NCBI GenBank assembly: GCA_009377475.1
Contig: WHTY01000002.1
Coordinates: 62,001 to 126,000, forward strand
Source of the DNA: Actinophytocola sp.
GTDB taxonomy: Bacteria; Actinomycetota; Actinomycetes; Mycobacteriales; Pseudonocardiaceae
DNA length: 64,000 nt
Direction of reading: 5' to 3'
A program made the position numbers and the translations under genes. Shown one piece after another: positions 8,750 to 18,249 of the stretch (the first letter of the stretch is position 1; each line of letters opens with the position of its first letter). The notes beneath the pieces are model-generated. The model searched no databases. It was not told where the DNA came from and saw only the letters and a list, made by a program, of their open reading frames with translations.

Positions 8750-10789
8750 GTGCTGAAGGCCAAGCGCGTCGGGCTGCGCCGCCCACCCGTCATCGTGGTG
8801 GGCGGCGCAGTCGCGTGCGCGCTGCTCGCCGTCACCGTCGTCCATCTCGGACTCGGGGCGTCCGGCGTCGGCATCGCCGACATCGCGCGCCTGCTCGCGG
8901 GTCACAACGACCCGCACACCGAGGCGATGCTGTGGGGTGCGCGGCTGCCGCGCACCCTCGCCGGGTTGGTCGCCGGGGCCGCGCTGGGTGTGGCGGGCAC
9001 GCTGATCCAGGGCGTCACCCGCAACCCGCTCGCCGCGCCCGACACGCTCGGCATCAACGCTGGCGCGTACCTCGCCGTCGTCGCCGTCGCGTTCACCGGC
9101 ATCGACGTCGGGGTGCTCGGCGGGGGCGGCGTGGCGTTCCTCGGCGGGCTCGCCGCGATGGTCGTGGTGTACCTGCTGACGGTGGGCGGCGTGCTCACGC
9201 CGGGCCGCGTGCTGCTGGCGGGCGCGACGGTGACGCTCGCCGGAATGGCGGTCGCGGACTTCCTGCAGATCCTCGATGAGAACTCGACGCGGGGACTGTA
9301 CTTCTGGGGCCAGGGCTCGCTGTTGCAGACCGGGCTGGACCGGCCGCTGCTGTTCGGCGCGGTCGTGCTGGGCGCGGTGCTGCTGACGCCGCTGCTCGCC
9401 CGGCCCATCGACCTGATCTCGCTCGGCGACGAGACGGCGGAGTCACTGGGCGTGCGGGTCGGCCGGGTGCGGCCCGCCGCACTGCTGCTGGCCGTGGCGC
9501 TGTCGGCGTCGGCGGTGAGCGTCGCCGGTCCGGTGGCGTTCGTCGGGCTGGTCGCGGCGGTCGCGGTGCGCACGCTCGGCATTCCCCGGCACGCCGCGCG
9601 GCTGCCGATCGCCGGACTGCTCGGCGCGGCGCTGGTGCTGGCCGCCGACGCGGGCGCGCAACTGGTGCTGCCGCCCTCGGCGGGCTACGGCGAACTGCCG
9701 GTCGGTGTGATCACCGCCCTGATTGGTGGACCGGTGTTCGTGCTGCTCGCGCGACGCATCATCACCGGCGACGCCGACGTCGGCGCTGCCGTGACGACGA
9801 TCCGGCCGATCGCTCGCCGCAGCTACCTACTCGCGATCGGCGTCGGCCTCGCGGTGCTGGCCACGGTGATCATGGTGGGTCTACGCGTCGGCGACGTCGA
9901 CGTGAGCTGGGCGCAACTGGGCGCGGTGGTCAGCGGCGCGGGCGATCTGATCGCGCAAGAGATGGTGGCCTACCGGCTGCCGCGCATCCTGGTGGCGGCG
10001 CTCGCGGGGACGTGCCTTGCCGTGGCGGGCGTCGCGGTGCAGGCCGTTGTCCGCAACCCCCTCGCCGAACCCAACCTGATCGGCGTGACCCAGGGCGCTG
10101 CGGTCGGCGCCGTGCTGATGATCGCGGTGATACCGAGCGCGCCCGCCGCCGCGTTGCCGCTGGCCGCCGCGCTCGGCGGGGTGGTCGTCATCGCGCTGGT
10201 CATGCTGCTCGCGAAGGCGGGCGGCGGGCTGGACCCGACGCGCGTGGTGCTGATCGGACTCGGCTGTTCCTACACCGGCAGCGCGCTCGTGCACCTCATG
10301 GTGGTGGGCGCGCAGATGGACCTCTCCGCGGCGCTGACGTGGCTGTCCGGCAGCACGTACGCCCGCGACTTCTCGGTGCTGGGCTGGCTGATCGCGCCGA
10401 TCCTGGTGGGCATCGTGCTGGTGCTGACCGCGCGGCCGGTCGATCTGCTCGCCTACGGCAACGACCTGCCGCGCGCGTTCGGGCTCGCGCTCGGGCGCAC
10501 GCGGGTGCTCGTGCTCGCCGGGGCCGCCGTGCTCGCCTCGGGAACGGCGGCCGTGGTGGGCACCGTTGGGTTCGTCGGCCTGGTCGCGCCGCACCTCGCG
10601 CGCCGGATCGTCGGCAGCGCCACCGCACGCCTTGTGCCGATGGCCGCGCTGCTCGGCGCGATCCTGGTGGTCACCGCAGACGCCGTCGGGCGGGCGTTGC
10701 TCGCGCCGCTGGAGATCCCGGTGGGTGTCGTGACGGCGCTGGTCGGCGCGCCCTACCTGATCTGGCTGCTGCGCCGCAGGTCGGCCTGA
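8750..10789 (+). CDS. Fused iron-siderophore permease (FhuB-like, two FecCD domains)
   Basis: 679 aa from the GTG at 8750, 13 bases after the binding-protein stop. Two homologous FecCD permease halves are fused, each about 320 residues. The duplicated landmark is GTLIQGVTRNPLAAPDTLG in the first half and VAVQAVVRNPLAEPNLIG in the second. E. coli FhuB has the same architecture at a similar length (659 aa), so one polypeptide forms the whole membrane channel. No strong ribosome site precedes the start, suggesting coupling to the upstream gene. Its 3' end overlaps the convergent exporter gene by 37 bp. Confidence 0.92.
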   Translation: MLKAKRVGLRRPPVIVVGGAVACALLAVTVVHLGLGASGVGIADIARLLAGHNDPHTEAMLWGARLPRTLAGLVAGAALGVAGTLIQGVTRNPLAAPDTLGINAGAYLAVVAVAFTGIDVGVLGGGGVAFLGGLAAMVVVYLLTVGGVLTPGRVLLAGATVTLAGMAVADFLQILDENSTRGLYFWGQGSLLQTGLDRPLLFGAVVLGAVLLTPLLARPIDLISLGDETAESLGVRVGRVRPAALLLAVALSASAVSVAGPVAFVGLVAAVAVRTLGIPRHAARLPIAGLLGAALVLAADAGAQLVLPPSAGYGELPVGVITALIGGPVFVLLARRIITGDADVGAAVTTIRPIARRSYLLAIGVGLAVLATVIMVGLRVGDVDVSWAQLGAVVSGAGDLIAQEMVAYRLPRILVAALAGTCLAVAGVAVQAVVRNPLAEPNLIGVTQGAAVGAVLMIAVIPSAPAAALPLAAALGGVVVIALVMLLAKAGGGLDPTRVVLIGLGCSYTGSALVHLMVVGAQMDLSAALTWLSGSTYARDFSVLGWLIAPILVGIVLVLTARPVDLLAYGNDLPRAFGLALGRTRVLVLAGAAVLASGTAAVVGTVGFVGLVAPHLARRIVGSATARLVPMAALLGAILVVTADAVGRALLAPLEIPVGVVTALVGAPYLIWLLRRRSA

Positions 10790-12216
10790 GTGGAGGGTGG
10801 GGCACCCGGCGGTCCGGCCGCGTCGGCGGCTCGGACGGCGGTGGGCCGTGTGCTGGATGGCTCGCCCGGCACGTCGCCGGGCAACAGCCGTCTGGCGAGC
10901 GCCACGCTGACCACGCACACCGTCGCCGCGGCGAGGCACACGCCGGTGAACGCCACACCGGTCCCGCCGAGCGCGGCGAACAGCGCGCCGAACACCGCGA
11001 CGCCGGTCGCGGTACCCAACGGCGAGCACGCGTTCGTCAGCCCGGATGCCACGCCGGTGCGCGCGGGAGGTACGACGCTCACCGTGACGGTCAGCAGCGG
11101 CGGGAACACCAGCGCGGTCCCCGCGCCCAGCAGCGTCATGCCGCCACACGCCCACACCACACTGCTCGTGCCCGCCGCGACCGCGAGCACGACCAACCCG
11201 GCGGCCTGCAGCCCGAATCCGCTCGCGACAGTCCGAGCGGGACCGAGCCGCGCCTGCACGGACGCCGTCAGCAGGCCCGCGAGCGCCAGGCTCCCGGTCA
11301 GCGGAAGCAGGAGCAGCCCCGCGCGCCACGGCGACGCGGCAGCGGTGTCCTGCAACCACAACGTCAGGAACGCCAGCGTGCCAAGGCTGGCCATCCGGCC
11401 GGTGAACGTCAGCGCCGCAGCTGCGGTGAACGCCGCACCGTCCACCGCGCCGACGTCGAGCAGCGCGCGCGGACGACGTTGGCCGCGCACGAACACCGGC
11501 AGCAGCACACCGAACGCCACCCCGGCGCCCACGGTGACCGTCGACGTCCACCCGAGCGAGCTGCCGGTCGCCAACGCGGTGTGCAGCGCGAGCAGTGTCG
11601 CGACCGCGAGCGCCGCGCCGGAGACGTCGACGGGCGTCGTGCGGGGGTCCGGTCGTGAGCGGGGGAGGACCAGCGCGGCGGCCACCAGCACGAACCCGCC
11701 GACCGGGACGTTGAGCAGAAAGATCCACTCCCAGCCGAGCGCGGCCACGACACCGCCGCCGAGCACCGGCCCGAGCGCGCCCGCCAGTGAGGACAGCGCG
11801 GCGAACGAGGCGATGGCCGACCGCCTGGCCGCGCCCTCGTGGGTGGCGGCCAGCAGCGCGAGCGCGGGTGCGAACGCGAGCGCGCCACCCGCGCCCTGCG
11901 CCGCCCGCGCGGCGATGAGCGTGCCGATCGTCGGCGCCGCCGCGCAGGCCAGCGACGCGAGCGTGAACACCGCCATGCCGGTCGTGAACACCCGGCGATG
12001 TCCGGCCGCGTCCGACCAGGTGCCCGCCGTCAGCAGCAGCGCACCGAACGCGAGGGAGTACGCCGACACCGTCCACGGCAGCACCTCGGCGCTCGCGGAC
12101 AGCTCCGTGCCGATTGCGGGCAGGGCGACGTTCACCACCGTGACGTCGAGGGTCAGCATCACGCCGGACACGCTGACCAGCGCGAATGCCCAGCTGCGGG
12201 TGCGCTCGGCCGTCAT
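10753..12216 (-). CDS. MFS exporter, DHA2/EmrB-QacA type, probable siderophore exporter
   Basis: 487 aa from the ATG at 12216. About fourteen membrane segments. The opening MLTLDVTVVNVALPAIGTEL carries the conserved LDxTVVNVALP motif of the 14-helix drug:H+ antiporter group, followed by AGTWSDAAGHRRVF after helix 2. The gene is divergent from the biosynthetic operon and has its own iron box 40 bp upstream. This makes export of the newly made siderophore the likely role; the sequence cannot show the cargo. Confidence 0.85.
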   Translation of the reverse strand: MTAERTRSWAFALVSVSGVMLTLDVTVVNVALPAIGTELSASAEVLPWTVSAYSLAFGALLLTAGTWSDAAGHRRVFTTGMAVFTLASLACAAAPTIGTLIAARAAQGAGGALAFAPALALLAATHEGAARRSAIASFAALSSLAGALGPVLGGGVVAALGWEWIFLLNVPVGGFVLVAAALVLPRSRPDPRTTPVDVSGAALAVATLLALHTALATGSSLGWTSTVTVGAGVAFGVLLPVFVRGQRRPRALLDVGAVDGAAFTAAAALTFTGRMASLGTLAFLTLWLQDTAAASPWRAGLLLLPLTGSLALAGLLTASVQARLGPARTVASGFGLQAAGLVVLAVAAGTSSVVWACGGMTLLGAGTALVFPPLLTVTVSVVPPARTGVASGLTNACSPLGTATGVAVFGALFAALGGTGVAFTGVCLAAATVCVVSVALARRLLPGDVPGEPSSTRPTAVRAADAAGPPGAPPSTQADLRRSSQIR

Positions 12217-12255
12217 CGCCGCCCCTCCGGTCGCGGTGTCCCTTGCGCGGATAAG

Positions 12256-12274
12256 TTCGGTGAGCCTAACCTAA
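12256..12274. promoter_or_regulatory. Iron box for the exporter gene
   Basis: TTCGGTGAGCCTAACCTAA matches 16 of 19 consensus bases and lies 40 bp upstream of the exporter start on the minus strand. A further half-site-like AACCTAAC occurs near 12315 between this box and the one facing the biosynthetic operon. Confidence 0.82.
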
Positions 12275-12336
12275 ATAACGCGCCGTGCCCAGGGTGATAC
12301 TCACCATGGCGATTAACCTAACTGGCGGGTTGCTAC

Positions 12337-12355
12337 TTAGGCAAGCCTTGCCTAA
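12337..12355. promoter_or_regulatory. Iron box for the siderophore biosynthesis operon
   Basis: TTAGGCAAGCCTTGCCTAA is a perfect 9+9 palindrome around one base and matches 14 of 19 consensus positions, keeping the outer TTAGG/CCTAA. It lies 78 bp upstream of the ATG at 12433. Its last base is the A of an in-frame ATG (12355), so a start there would lie in the operator and is unlikely. Confidence 0.82.
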
Positions 12356-12432
12356 TGTCGCCACCGTTGCTGAACCGCAGACGCGCTGCCGCGACCGCAG
12401 CCGACGTCGCTGAACGCCGACGGGGAGAACCC

Positions 12433-14277
12433 ATGCCTGATCGCACCGCTCGACCGCAGAACGACACCGATCCCGCCCCACCGCATCCGGTCCCGGACCT
12501 CCCGGACGTCGGCCCGAGGGCGTGGCGCGAAGCCAACCGGCGGCTGCTCGCCAAGGCGCTGGGGGAGTGGACGTTCGAGGCGATGCTCAAGGCGATCGAG
12601 ACCGGGGAGGGCGAATACCGCGTCGACCTGGACAACGGCGTCTGCTACCGGTTCCGGGGACGCCCCGGCGCGTTCGGGTGGCTGCTGGTCGAGCCCGAGT
12701 CGGTTACCCGCGTCGCGGCAGGGATGCTCGGCGACGAGATCGGCCAGCCCGCGTGGGACGCGCTCCAGTTCTTTGTGGACGTCGCGGGCACGCTCGGCAC
12801 CGATCCGTCCACTGTGGTCACCTACCTCACCGAGCTGGCAGCCACGCTCGCCGTGGACGCCGCCCGGATCGCACGCGGCGGCGAGACCGCACGCGAGCTG
12901 CGCGAGCTGGACCACGCCGAGCTGGACTGCCGGATGACCGGCCACAACCTGCTGGTGGCGAACAAGGGCAGGATCGGCTTCTCCGCCACCGACGTCCGTC
13001 GTTACGCGCCGGAGTCGCGGCAGCCGGTGCGGTTGCAGTGGCTCGCCGTCCACCGTGGACTCGCGGAGTTCCGGGGTACCTCGGAACTGTCCGAACAGGA
13101 GATCCTGGCCAGGGAGCTGCCCGAGGACGTGCGCGCCGACTGGATGCGCTCCCTGCGGGACCAGGGCCTCGACCCGGACGCCTTCGTGTGGATGCCAGCG
13201 CACCCGTGGCAGTGGGACAACGTCATCCAGGTGCTGCACGCCGCCGACATCGCGCAGTGCCGGATCGTCCCGTTGGGACTGAGCCCGGACGAGTACCTGC
13301 CCGGCCAGTCGATCCGCACCATGGCCAACATCACCACGCCGGGCCGGTTCGACGTCAAGCTGCCCCTGAAGATCCTGAACACGCTGGTGTGGCGGGGGAT
13401 TCCGCCGCACTGCACCATGGGCGCGCCGGTCGTCACCCAGTGGCTCAAGGGGATGCTCGCCGAGGACCCGGTGCTCACCGAGCAGACCCGCACGGTGTTC
13501 CTCGGCGAGGTCGCGTCGGTCACCGTCCGCCACCCGTATCTGTCGCAGGTGGACGAGACGCCGTACCAGCACCTGGAGACGTTGGGCTGCATCTGGCGCG
13601 AATCCGCCGTGACGTTCGGCGAAGAGAACGAGCGCATCCGCACGTTCGCCTCGCTGCTGCACGTCGACGACGAGGGCACCGCGTTCGTCGCTGAGCTGGC
13701 GAAGGCGTCCGGTCTGCCAGCAGAGGACTGGCTGCGGCAGCTGTTCGAGACACTGCTCGTGCCGATCATGCAGGTGCTGTACCGCTACGGCGTCACGTTC
13801 AACCCGCACGGCCAGAACACGCTGCTCGGCTTCGACGAGCGCGAGGTGCCGCGCAGGCTCTACCTCAAGGACTTCGTGGACGACGTCTGCGTGTCCTACA
13901 CCGACGTCCCGGAACGTGGTCCCGAGCCGGACGGGCACGACCACGTCCTGCCGCGCAAGCACCCCTCGGTGATCCGCCAGCACGTCATGGACCAGGTGTT
14001 CGTCGGCCACTTCCGCTACCTCGCGCCGCTGTGCGCCGACCAGCTCGGCGTGTCCGAGCAGCGGTTCTGGCAGCTGGTGCGGCAGACCATTCTGGACTTC
14101 CACGCGAGCCATCCCGAGCTGGCGGAGCGGTTCGGCGAGTACGACCTCCTCTCGCCCGAGATCCCGAGGTACGCGCTCAACCGCGACCGCATCGTGGTCA
14201 CCCGCTATGGCGACCGAGCGCTGCGCCACGCGCTGTTCCCGAACGGCACGCTGCCGAACCCGCTGGCGAACCATTGA
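12433..14277 (+). CDS. NIS siderophore synthetase, IucC/DesD/AlcC-like (putative type C)
   Basis: 614 aa from the ATG at 12433, preceded by GGGAG. IucA/IucC family signatures: GHNLLVANKGRIGF with the following YAPE (residues ~170-194), PAHPWQWDNV, and NPHGQNTLLGF followed by YLKDFVDDV near the C-terminus (FhuF-like part). The LVANxGRIGF...YAPE form is, from memory, that of the DesD/AlcC subgroup, which condenses an amine with a carboxylate already linked to another group. This gene opens the five-gene operon downstream of an iron box. With the IucA-like partner two genes on, it would complete a citrate-bis-amide; alternatively it oligomerises hydroxamates as DesD does. Confidence 0.9.
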   Translation: MPDRTARPQNDTDPAPPHPVPDLPDVGPRAWREANRRLLAKALGEWTFEAMLKAIETGEGEYRVDLDNGVCYRFRGRPGAFGWLLVEPESVTRVAAGMLGDEIGQPAWDALQFFVDVAGTLGTDPSTVVTYLTELAATLAVDAARIARGGETARELRELDHAELDCRMTGHNLLVANKGRIGFSATDVRRYAPESRQPVRLQWLAVHRGLAEFRGTSELSEQEILARELPEDVRADWMRSLRDQGLDPDAFVWMPAHPWQWDNVIQVLHAADIAQCRIVPLGLSPDEYLPGQSIRTMANITTPGRFDVKLPLKILNTLVWRGIPPHCTMGAPVVTQWLKGMLAEDPVLTEQTRTVFLGEVASVTVRHPYLSQVDETPYQHLETLGCIWRESAVTFGEENERIRTFASLLHVDDEGTAFVAELAKASGLPAEDWLRQLFETLLVPIMQVLYRYGVTFNPHGQNTLLGFDEREVPRRLYLKDFVDDVCVSYTDVPERGPEPDGHDHVLPRKHPSVIRQHVMDQVFVGHFRYLAPLCADQLGVSEQRFWQLVRQTILDFHASHPELAERFGEYDLLSPEIPRYALNRDRIVVTRYGDRALRHALFPNGTLPNPLANH

Positions 14278-14315
14278 TCGCGTCGGCCCCCTGCGCCGAC
14301 ATGGAGGAGTCTTTC

Positions 14316-15872
14316 GTGACCCAGATCGCTCCGGCCGCACAGTGCGCGCCGCGATTCATCGACGACACACCCAGCGCCGTGCCGAGCTCGGTGCTGGCCG
14401 GTTCCCGCGAGGGCATGGCCGAGGTGGTGACGACCCTGGCGGGGGCGGTCGCGTCGGCCCGCTCGGTGCACCGGGACGGCCCGATGCCGCCCGGCCTGCC
14501 GGGCGAGGTGCTGGCGGCGGCGACCGACACGCTCGGCCCGCCCGCCGTGCCCGCCGACGGCATCGGCGCCGACGCCGCGTTGCGTCGTCTCGCCACGATG
14601 CTGACCGAGTACGGCCTCGACCTGTCCGACCCGCGCGCCGCCGCGCACCTGCAACCGCCGCCGCTGTCCGTCGCGGTCGCCGCAGACGCGCTGGCCAGCG
14701 CGGGCAACGCCTCGCTGGACACCTACGACTCCGGGCCGTCGGCGATCGCCGTGGAACGCTGGCTGGTGCGCAGTCTCGCTGGCCTCGCGCGGCTCGGTGA
14801 GCAGGCGGACGGCGTGCTCACGCCTGGCGGGTCGATGTCCAACCTGCTCGGGCTGCTGCTCGCCCGCGACGCCGCCGCGCTGAATCGGGGCCGCGACGTC
14901 CGCCGCGACGGTGTGGCCGCGCTGCCGCGCCCGGTGGTGTTCTGCTCGGAGCTGGCGCACTTCTCGGTGCACCGCGCCTGCGCCGCGCTCGGCCTCGGCG
15001 AGAACGCGGTGCGGCCGATCGCCGTTGATCAGCGGCACCGGATGCGGCCCGATGCGGTGGCGGACGCGCTGGCCGCGCTGGCCGCGCTGGCCGCGCTGGA
15101 CGACGACCAGACGCCGGTGGCGATCATCGCGACGGCGGGCACCACCGATTTCGGCTCGGTCGACCCGCTGCCGCAGCTCGCGGAGATCGCCGCCGAGCAC
15201 GGGGTGTGGCTGCACGTGGACGCCGCCTACGGCTTCGGGTCGCTGTTCTCGCAACGTCTCGGCGACCGGCTCGCCGGGATCGAGCTGGCCGACTCGATCA
15301 CGCTCGACCTGCACAAGCTCGGCTGGCAACCGGCCGCCGCGAGCGCGCTGCTCGTCGGCGACGCCAGCGCGTTCCGCTCGCTCGACCGCACGGTGGAGTA
15401 CCTGAACCCGGCCGACGACAGCGACGCGGGCTACGACGGCCTGCTCGGCCGCAGCCTGCAGACCACCCGCAGGCCGGACGCGGTGAAGGTCGCCGCGACC
15501 CTGCTGGCCCACGGCCGCGAGGGTCTCGGCCGGATGGTCGACGTCTGCCATGACCTCGCCGTGCACGCCGAACGCCGCATCGCCGTCGAGAGCGACCTGG
15601 AACTCGTCGCGCCCGCCGAGCTGACGACCGTGGTGTTCCGCTTCCGAGGCGCCCGCCGTGACGAGCTGGACCGCATCAACGGCGACCTGCGGCGCAAGCT
15701 GCTCGAGTCCGGCCAGGCGCTGATCGGGCGCACCACAGTGCGCGGACGGGTGTGCGTGAAGTTCACCCTGCTCAACCCCACCGCCACCACCGAAGACATC
15801 GACGAACTCATCGACAGGGTGCTGCTCGCGGGCAGGGCCAGCGCGGCACACACCGAGGAGGGCGCGGCATGA
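14316..15872 (+). CDS. PLP-dependent group II decarboxylase (DesA/RhbB-like; lysine or 2,4-diaminobutyrate)
   Basis: 518 aa from the GTG at 14316, with GGAGGAG six bases upstream; an ATG at 14301 overlaps that site. The PLP-binding Lys334 lies in LDLHKLGWQPAAAS, and VDAAYGF and TAGTTDFGSVDPL are family landmarks. These enzymes make the diamine backbone of hydroxamate siderophores: cadaverine from lysine (DesA) or diaminopropane from diaminobutyrate (RhbB). No diaminobutyrate aminotransferase (RhbA) is encoded nearby, which favours lysine as substrate. Overlaps the next start by four bases. Confidence 0.88.
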   Translation: MTQIAPAAQCAPRFIDDTPSAVPSSVLAGSREGMAEVVTTLAGAVASARSVHRDGPMPPGLPGEVLAAATDTLGPPAVPADGIGADAALRRLATMLTEYGLDLSDPRAAAHLQPPPLSVAVAADALASAGNASLDTYDSGPSAIAVERWLVRSLAGLARLGEQADGVLTPGGSMSNLLGLLLARDAAALNRGRDVRRDGVAALPRPVVFCSELAHFSVHRACAALGLGENAVRPIAVDQRHRMRPDAVADALAALAALAALDDDQTPVAIIATAGTTDFGSVDPLPQLAEIAAEHGVWLHVDAAYGFGSLFSQRLGDRLAGIELADSITLDLHKLGWQPAAASALLVGDASAFRSLDRTVEYLNPADDSDAGYDGLLGRSLQTTRRPDAVKVAATLLAHGREGLGRMVDVCHDLAVHAERRIAVESDLELVAPAELTTVVFRFRGARRDELDRINGDLRRKLLESGQALIGRTTVRGRVCVKFTLLNPTATTEDIDELIDRVLLAGRASAAHTEEGAA

Positions 15873-17683
15873 CGACCATCGAAGACCTACCCGCGAGCGC
15901 GGCCGCCGCGCCGTGGCTGGACGACCCACTGCACACCCGCGACCCGCGTGGCGCGGCCGAGCACGCGCACCTGGAGGCGTTGCTGCGCTGCTGGCTCATC
16001 GAGACCGGCGCGTCGGTGACGCCGGGTCCGCTTCGGGTCGAGTTCCCCGCCACCGGGCTCGCGCTGGTCACCGAGCTGCGGCACTGCTCGCCGACCGGGT
16101 GGCACCGTTTCGGCCCGGTCGCCATCGAGGGGCCGTCCGGACACGTGGGTGACGACGCCGACCCGGTGGTGGCGATCTCGCTGCTGGCGGCCGAGGCTTC
16201 GGCGCGCGGCGGTGCCCGCGAGGGCGGGGTGCCGTCCGGGGAGGTCGCGGACCTGGTGGAGCGGACGGCGGAGTCGGTGCGCCGCGTGACGACGTACATC
16301 GGACATCGTCGCGAGCATCCCGAGCCGCCCGACGACGGTTTCCTCGACGCCGAACAGGCGCTCGTGCTCGGGCACCTGAAGCACCCCGCACCGAAAAGCC
16401 GGGATGGACTGTCCGAACGGGAGTCCGAAGTGTACTCGCCGGAACAGCGCGGATCGTTCCGGCTGCACTGGTTCGCCGCCGACGAGTCCGTCATCTCGCA
16501 CGACGCCATCGCGGACGCGCCGTCGCTGGACAGGCGCGACGCCGTCACGCTCATGGCAGACCTCGCCGAACGCAAGCTCGCCGACGGCAGGGTGCTCGTG
16601 CCAGCGCACCCGTGGCAGGCCCGCGACCTGGTGCACCGGCCACGCATCGCCGCGCTCATCGAGCAGGGGCGGCTGGAACCGCTCGGCGAGCTCGGCCCGC
16701 ACTGGTGGCCGACGTCGAGCGTGCGCACCCTGTACCGCCCCGACGCGGACGTCATGCTCAAACTGTCGCTCGGCCTGCGGCTGACCAACTCGAAACGCGA
16801 GTCCACGCGCACCGAACTGCGTCGGGGCCTGGAGATCAACCGGCTGCTCGACGCCGGGTACGCGGCGAGCACGTTCGAGGCCCACCGGGGCTTCGCCATC
16901 ACCCGCGACCCGGCGTGGCTCGCCGTGGACGAGCCAGGTCGGGACGGCGGACCCGACGTCACCGGGCTGGACGTCGCGGTGCGCGAGGTCCCCGAGGGCG
17001 TGGCTGACCTGCGGTGCCTCGCGGGGCTGGTCGCACCTCGGCCGGGGGAGGGCCGCAGCAGGCTGGGGGAGCTGGTGGCGGTGCTCGGTTCCGCGTCCGG
17101 CGGCTGCTCGGAGGCCGCGGAGCGCTGGGTCGCGGACTACACCGACCGCGTGCTGGTCCCGATGCTGCACCTCTACGCCGCCACCGGGATCGGGCTGGAG
17201 GCCCACCAGCAGAACACGTTGGTGCGCCTCGACGCGGACGGCGGCGTCGCGCGGGCGACGTTCCGCGACAACCAGGGCTACTACCTCGCCGCGTCGCACG
17301 AGCCGAAGGTGTTGGACGTCCTCGGCGTGGACGCCTCGACGCTGGCGGTGGTGGACGACGCGATCGTGGACGAGCGGCTGTCCTACTACCTGCTGCGCAA
17401 CCAGGCGCTCGCCGTCGTCGGCTGCCTCGCCGTGGACGGGCTGGCGGACGAGACGACGCTGCTCGGCGTCATGGCTGAGCGGCTGCGCGTCGCCCTCGGA
17501 CAGCTTGAGAACGCCGGGCAGGACGGCGACCGGCTGGCGCGACGCTGGCTGACGGCGGAGTCGTTGCCCTGCAAGGGAAACCTGCTCACCCGGCTGCACG
17601 GCATCGACGAGGTGCTCGCGCCGCTCGACGCGCAGTCGGTGTACCTGGACGCCCCCAACCCGTTGCGGGAGGTGACCCGATGA
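15869..17683 (+). CDS. NIS siderophore synthetase, IucA/AcsD-like (putative type A, citrate-activating)
   Basis: 604 aa from the ATG at 15869 overlapping the upstream stop. Motifs: GHLKHPAPKSRDGLS (residues ~168-182), PAHPWQARD (~245-253), PTSSVRTLYR (281-290) and MLKLSLGLRLTNSKR (296-310), then GLEAHQQNTLV. The HPxxKxRxG and PTSSxRT motifs form the ATP and carboxylate sites in AcsD-type enzymes, which adenylate one arm of citrate. It differs clearly in its N-terminal motif from the other synthetase of the operon, so the pair are not simple duplicates. The C-terminal ~45 residues carry no recognisable motif. Confidence 0.9.
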   Translation: MTTIEDLPASAAAAPWLDDPLHTRDPRGAAEHAHLEALLRCWLIETGASVTPGPLRVEFPATGLALVTELRHCSPTGWHRFGPVAIEGPSGHVGDDADPVVAISLLAAEASARGGAREGGVPSGEVADLVERTAESVRRVTTYIGHRREHPEPPDDGFLDAEQALVLGHLKHPAPKSRDGLSERESEVYSPEQRGSFRLHWFAADESVISHDAIADAPSLDRRDAVTLMADLAERKLADGRVLVPAHPWQARDLVHRPRIAALIEQGRLEPLGELGPHWWPTSSVRTLYRPDADVMLKLSLGLRLTNSKRESTRTELRRGLEINRLLDAGYAASTFEAHRGFAITRDPAWLAVDEPGRDGGPDVTGLDVAVREVPEGVADLRCLAGLVAPRPGEGRSRLGELVAVLGSASGGCSEAAERWVADYTDRVLVPMLHLYAATGIGLEAHQQNTLVRLDADGGVARATFRDNQGYYLAASHEPKVLDVLGVDASTLAVVDDAIVDERLSYYLLRNQALAVVGCLAVDGLADETTLLGVMAERLRVALGQLENAGQDGDRLARRWLTAESLPCKGNLLTRLHGIDEVLAPLDAQSVYLDAPNPLREVTR

Positions 17684-18249
17684 TCGCCCATCCGACAACC
17701 GACGCCGCCGCCGCGCCGCCGCTGCCACGGCTGTGCGCGCCGTGGTCGGTGCGCGCGGCATCGTCCGATGTGGACCTGGAGCTGATCCACCGCTGGATGA
17801 TCCAGCCGCACGTCGAGAAGTTCTGGCACCAGGCGTGGCCGCCGGAACGCTGGCGGTCCGAACTGGACACCCAGCTCGCTGGCACGCACTCGCTGCCGTG
17901 CGTCGTCGCGCACGACGGCGTTGACCTCGCCTACGTCGAGATCTACCGCGTCCAACGGGATCGGCTGGCCGACTTCGTGCCGCACGAGCCGCACGACCTC
18001 GGCGTGCACATCGCCATCGGGGACCGCGACCGCACCGGGCGCGGGCTCGGCAGGGCGTTGCTGTCCGCGCTGGCGGAAGGACTGCTCACCGCCGACTCGG
18101 CGTGCCAGCGCGTCGTCGCCGAGCCGGACAAGGGGAACGCGCCGTCGATCCGGGCCTTCCAGATCGCGGGCTTCGCGGTCGGACCCGACGTCGCGCTGCC
18201 GGACAAGACGGCCGTGCTCATGACCTACGAGCGGAGGAGACCGCGATGA
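17680..18249 (+). CDS. GNAT N-acyltransferase, IucB/DesC/MbtK-like
   Basis: 189 aa from the ATG at 17680 (four-base overlap). The IucB-type pattern is present: HRWMIQPHVEKFWHQAWP near the N-terminus and the CoA-binding stretch DRTGRGLGRALLSAL with VAEPDKGN before the last helix. Family members acylate the N6-hydroxylated diamine or lysine to give the hydroxamate. Position between the synthetase and the N-hydroxylase matches the iucB or rhbD place. The acyl group (acetyl, succinyl, longer) cannot be read from the sequence. Confidence 0.88.
   Translation: MIAHPTTDAAAAPPLPRLCAPWSVRAASSDVDLELIHRWMIQPHVEKFWHQAWPPERWRSELDTQLAGTHSLPCVVAHDGVDLAYVEIYRVQRDRLADFVPHEPHDLGVHIAIGDRDRTGRGLGRALLSALAEGLLTADSACQRVVAEPDKGNAPSIRAFQIAGFAVGPDVALPDKTAVLMTYERRRPR

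Noticed and set aside
12355-12433. Earlier ATG at 12355 as the start of the first synthetase
   Set aside because: It lies at the last base of the iron box and would add 26 basic low-complexity residues; the ATG at 12433 has a better ribosome site.
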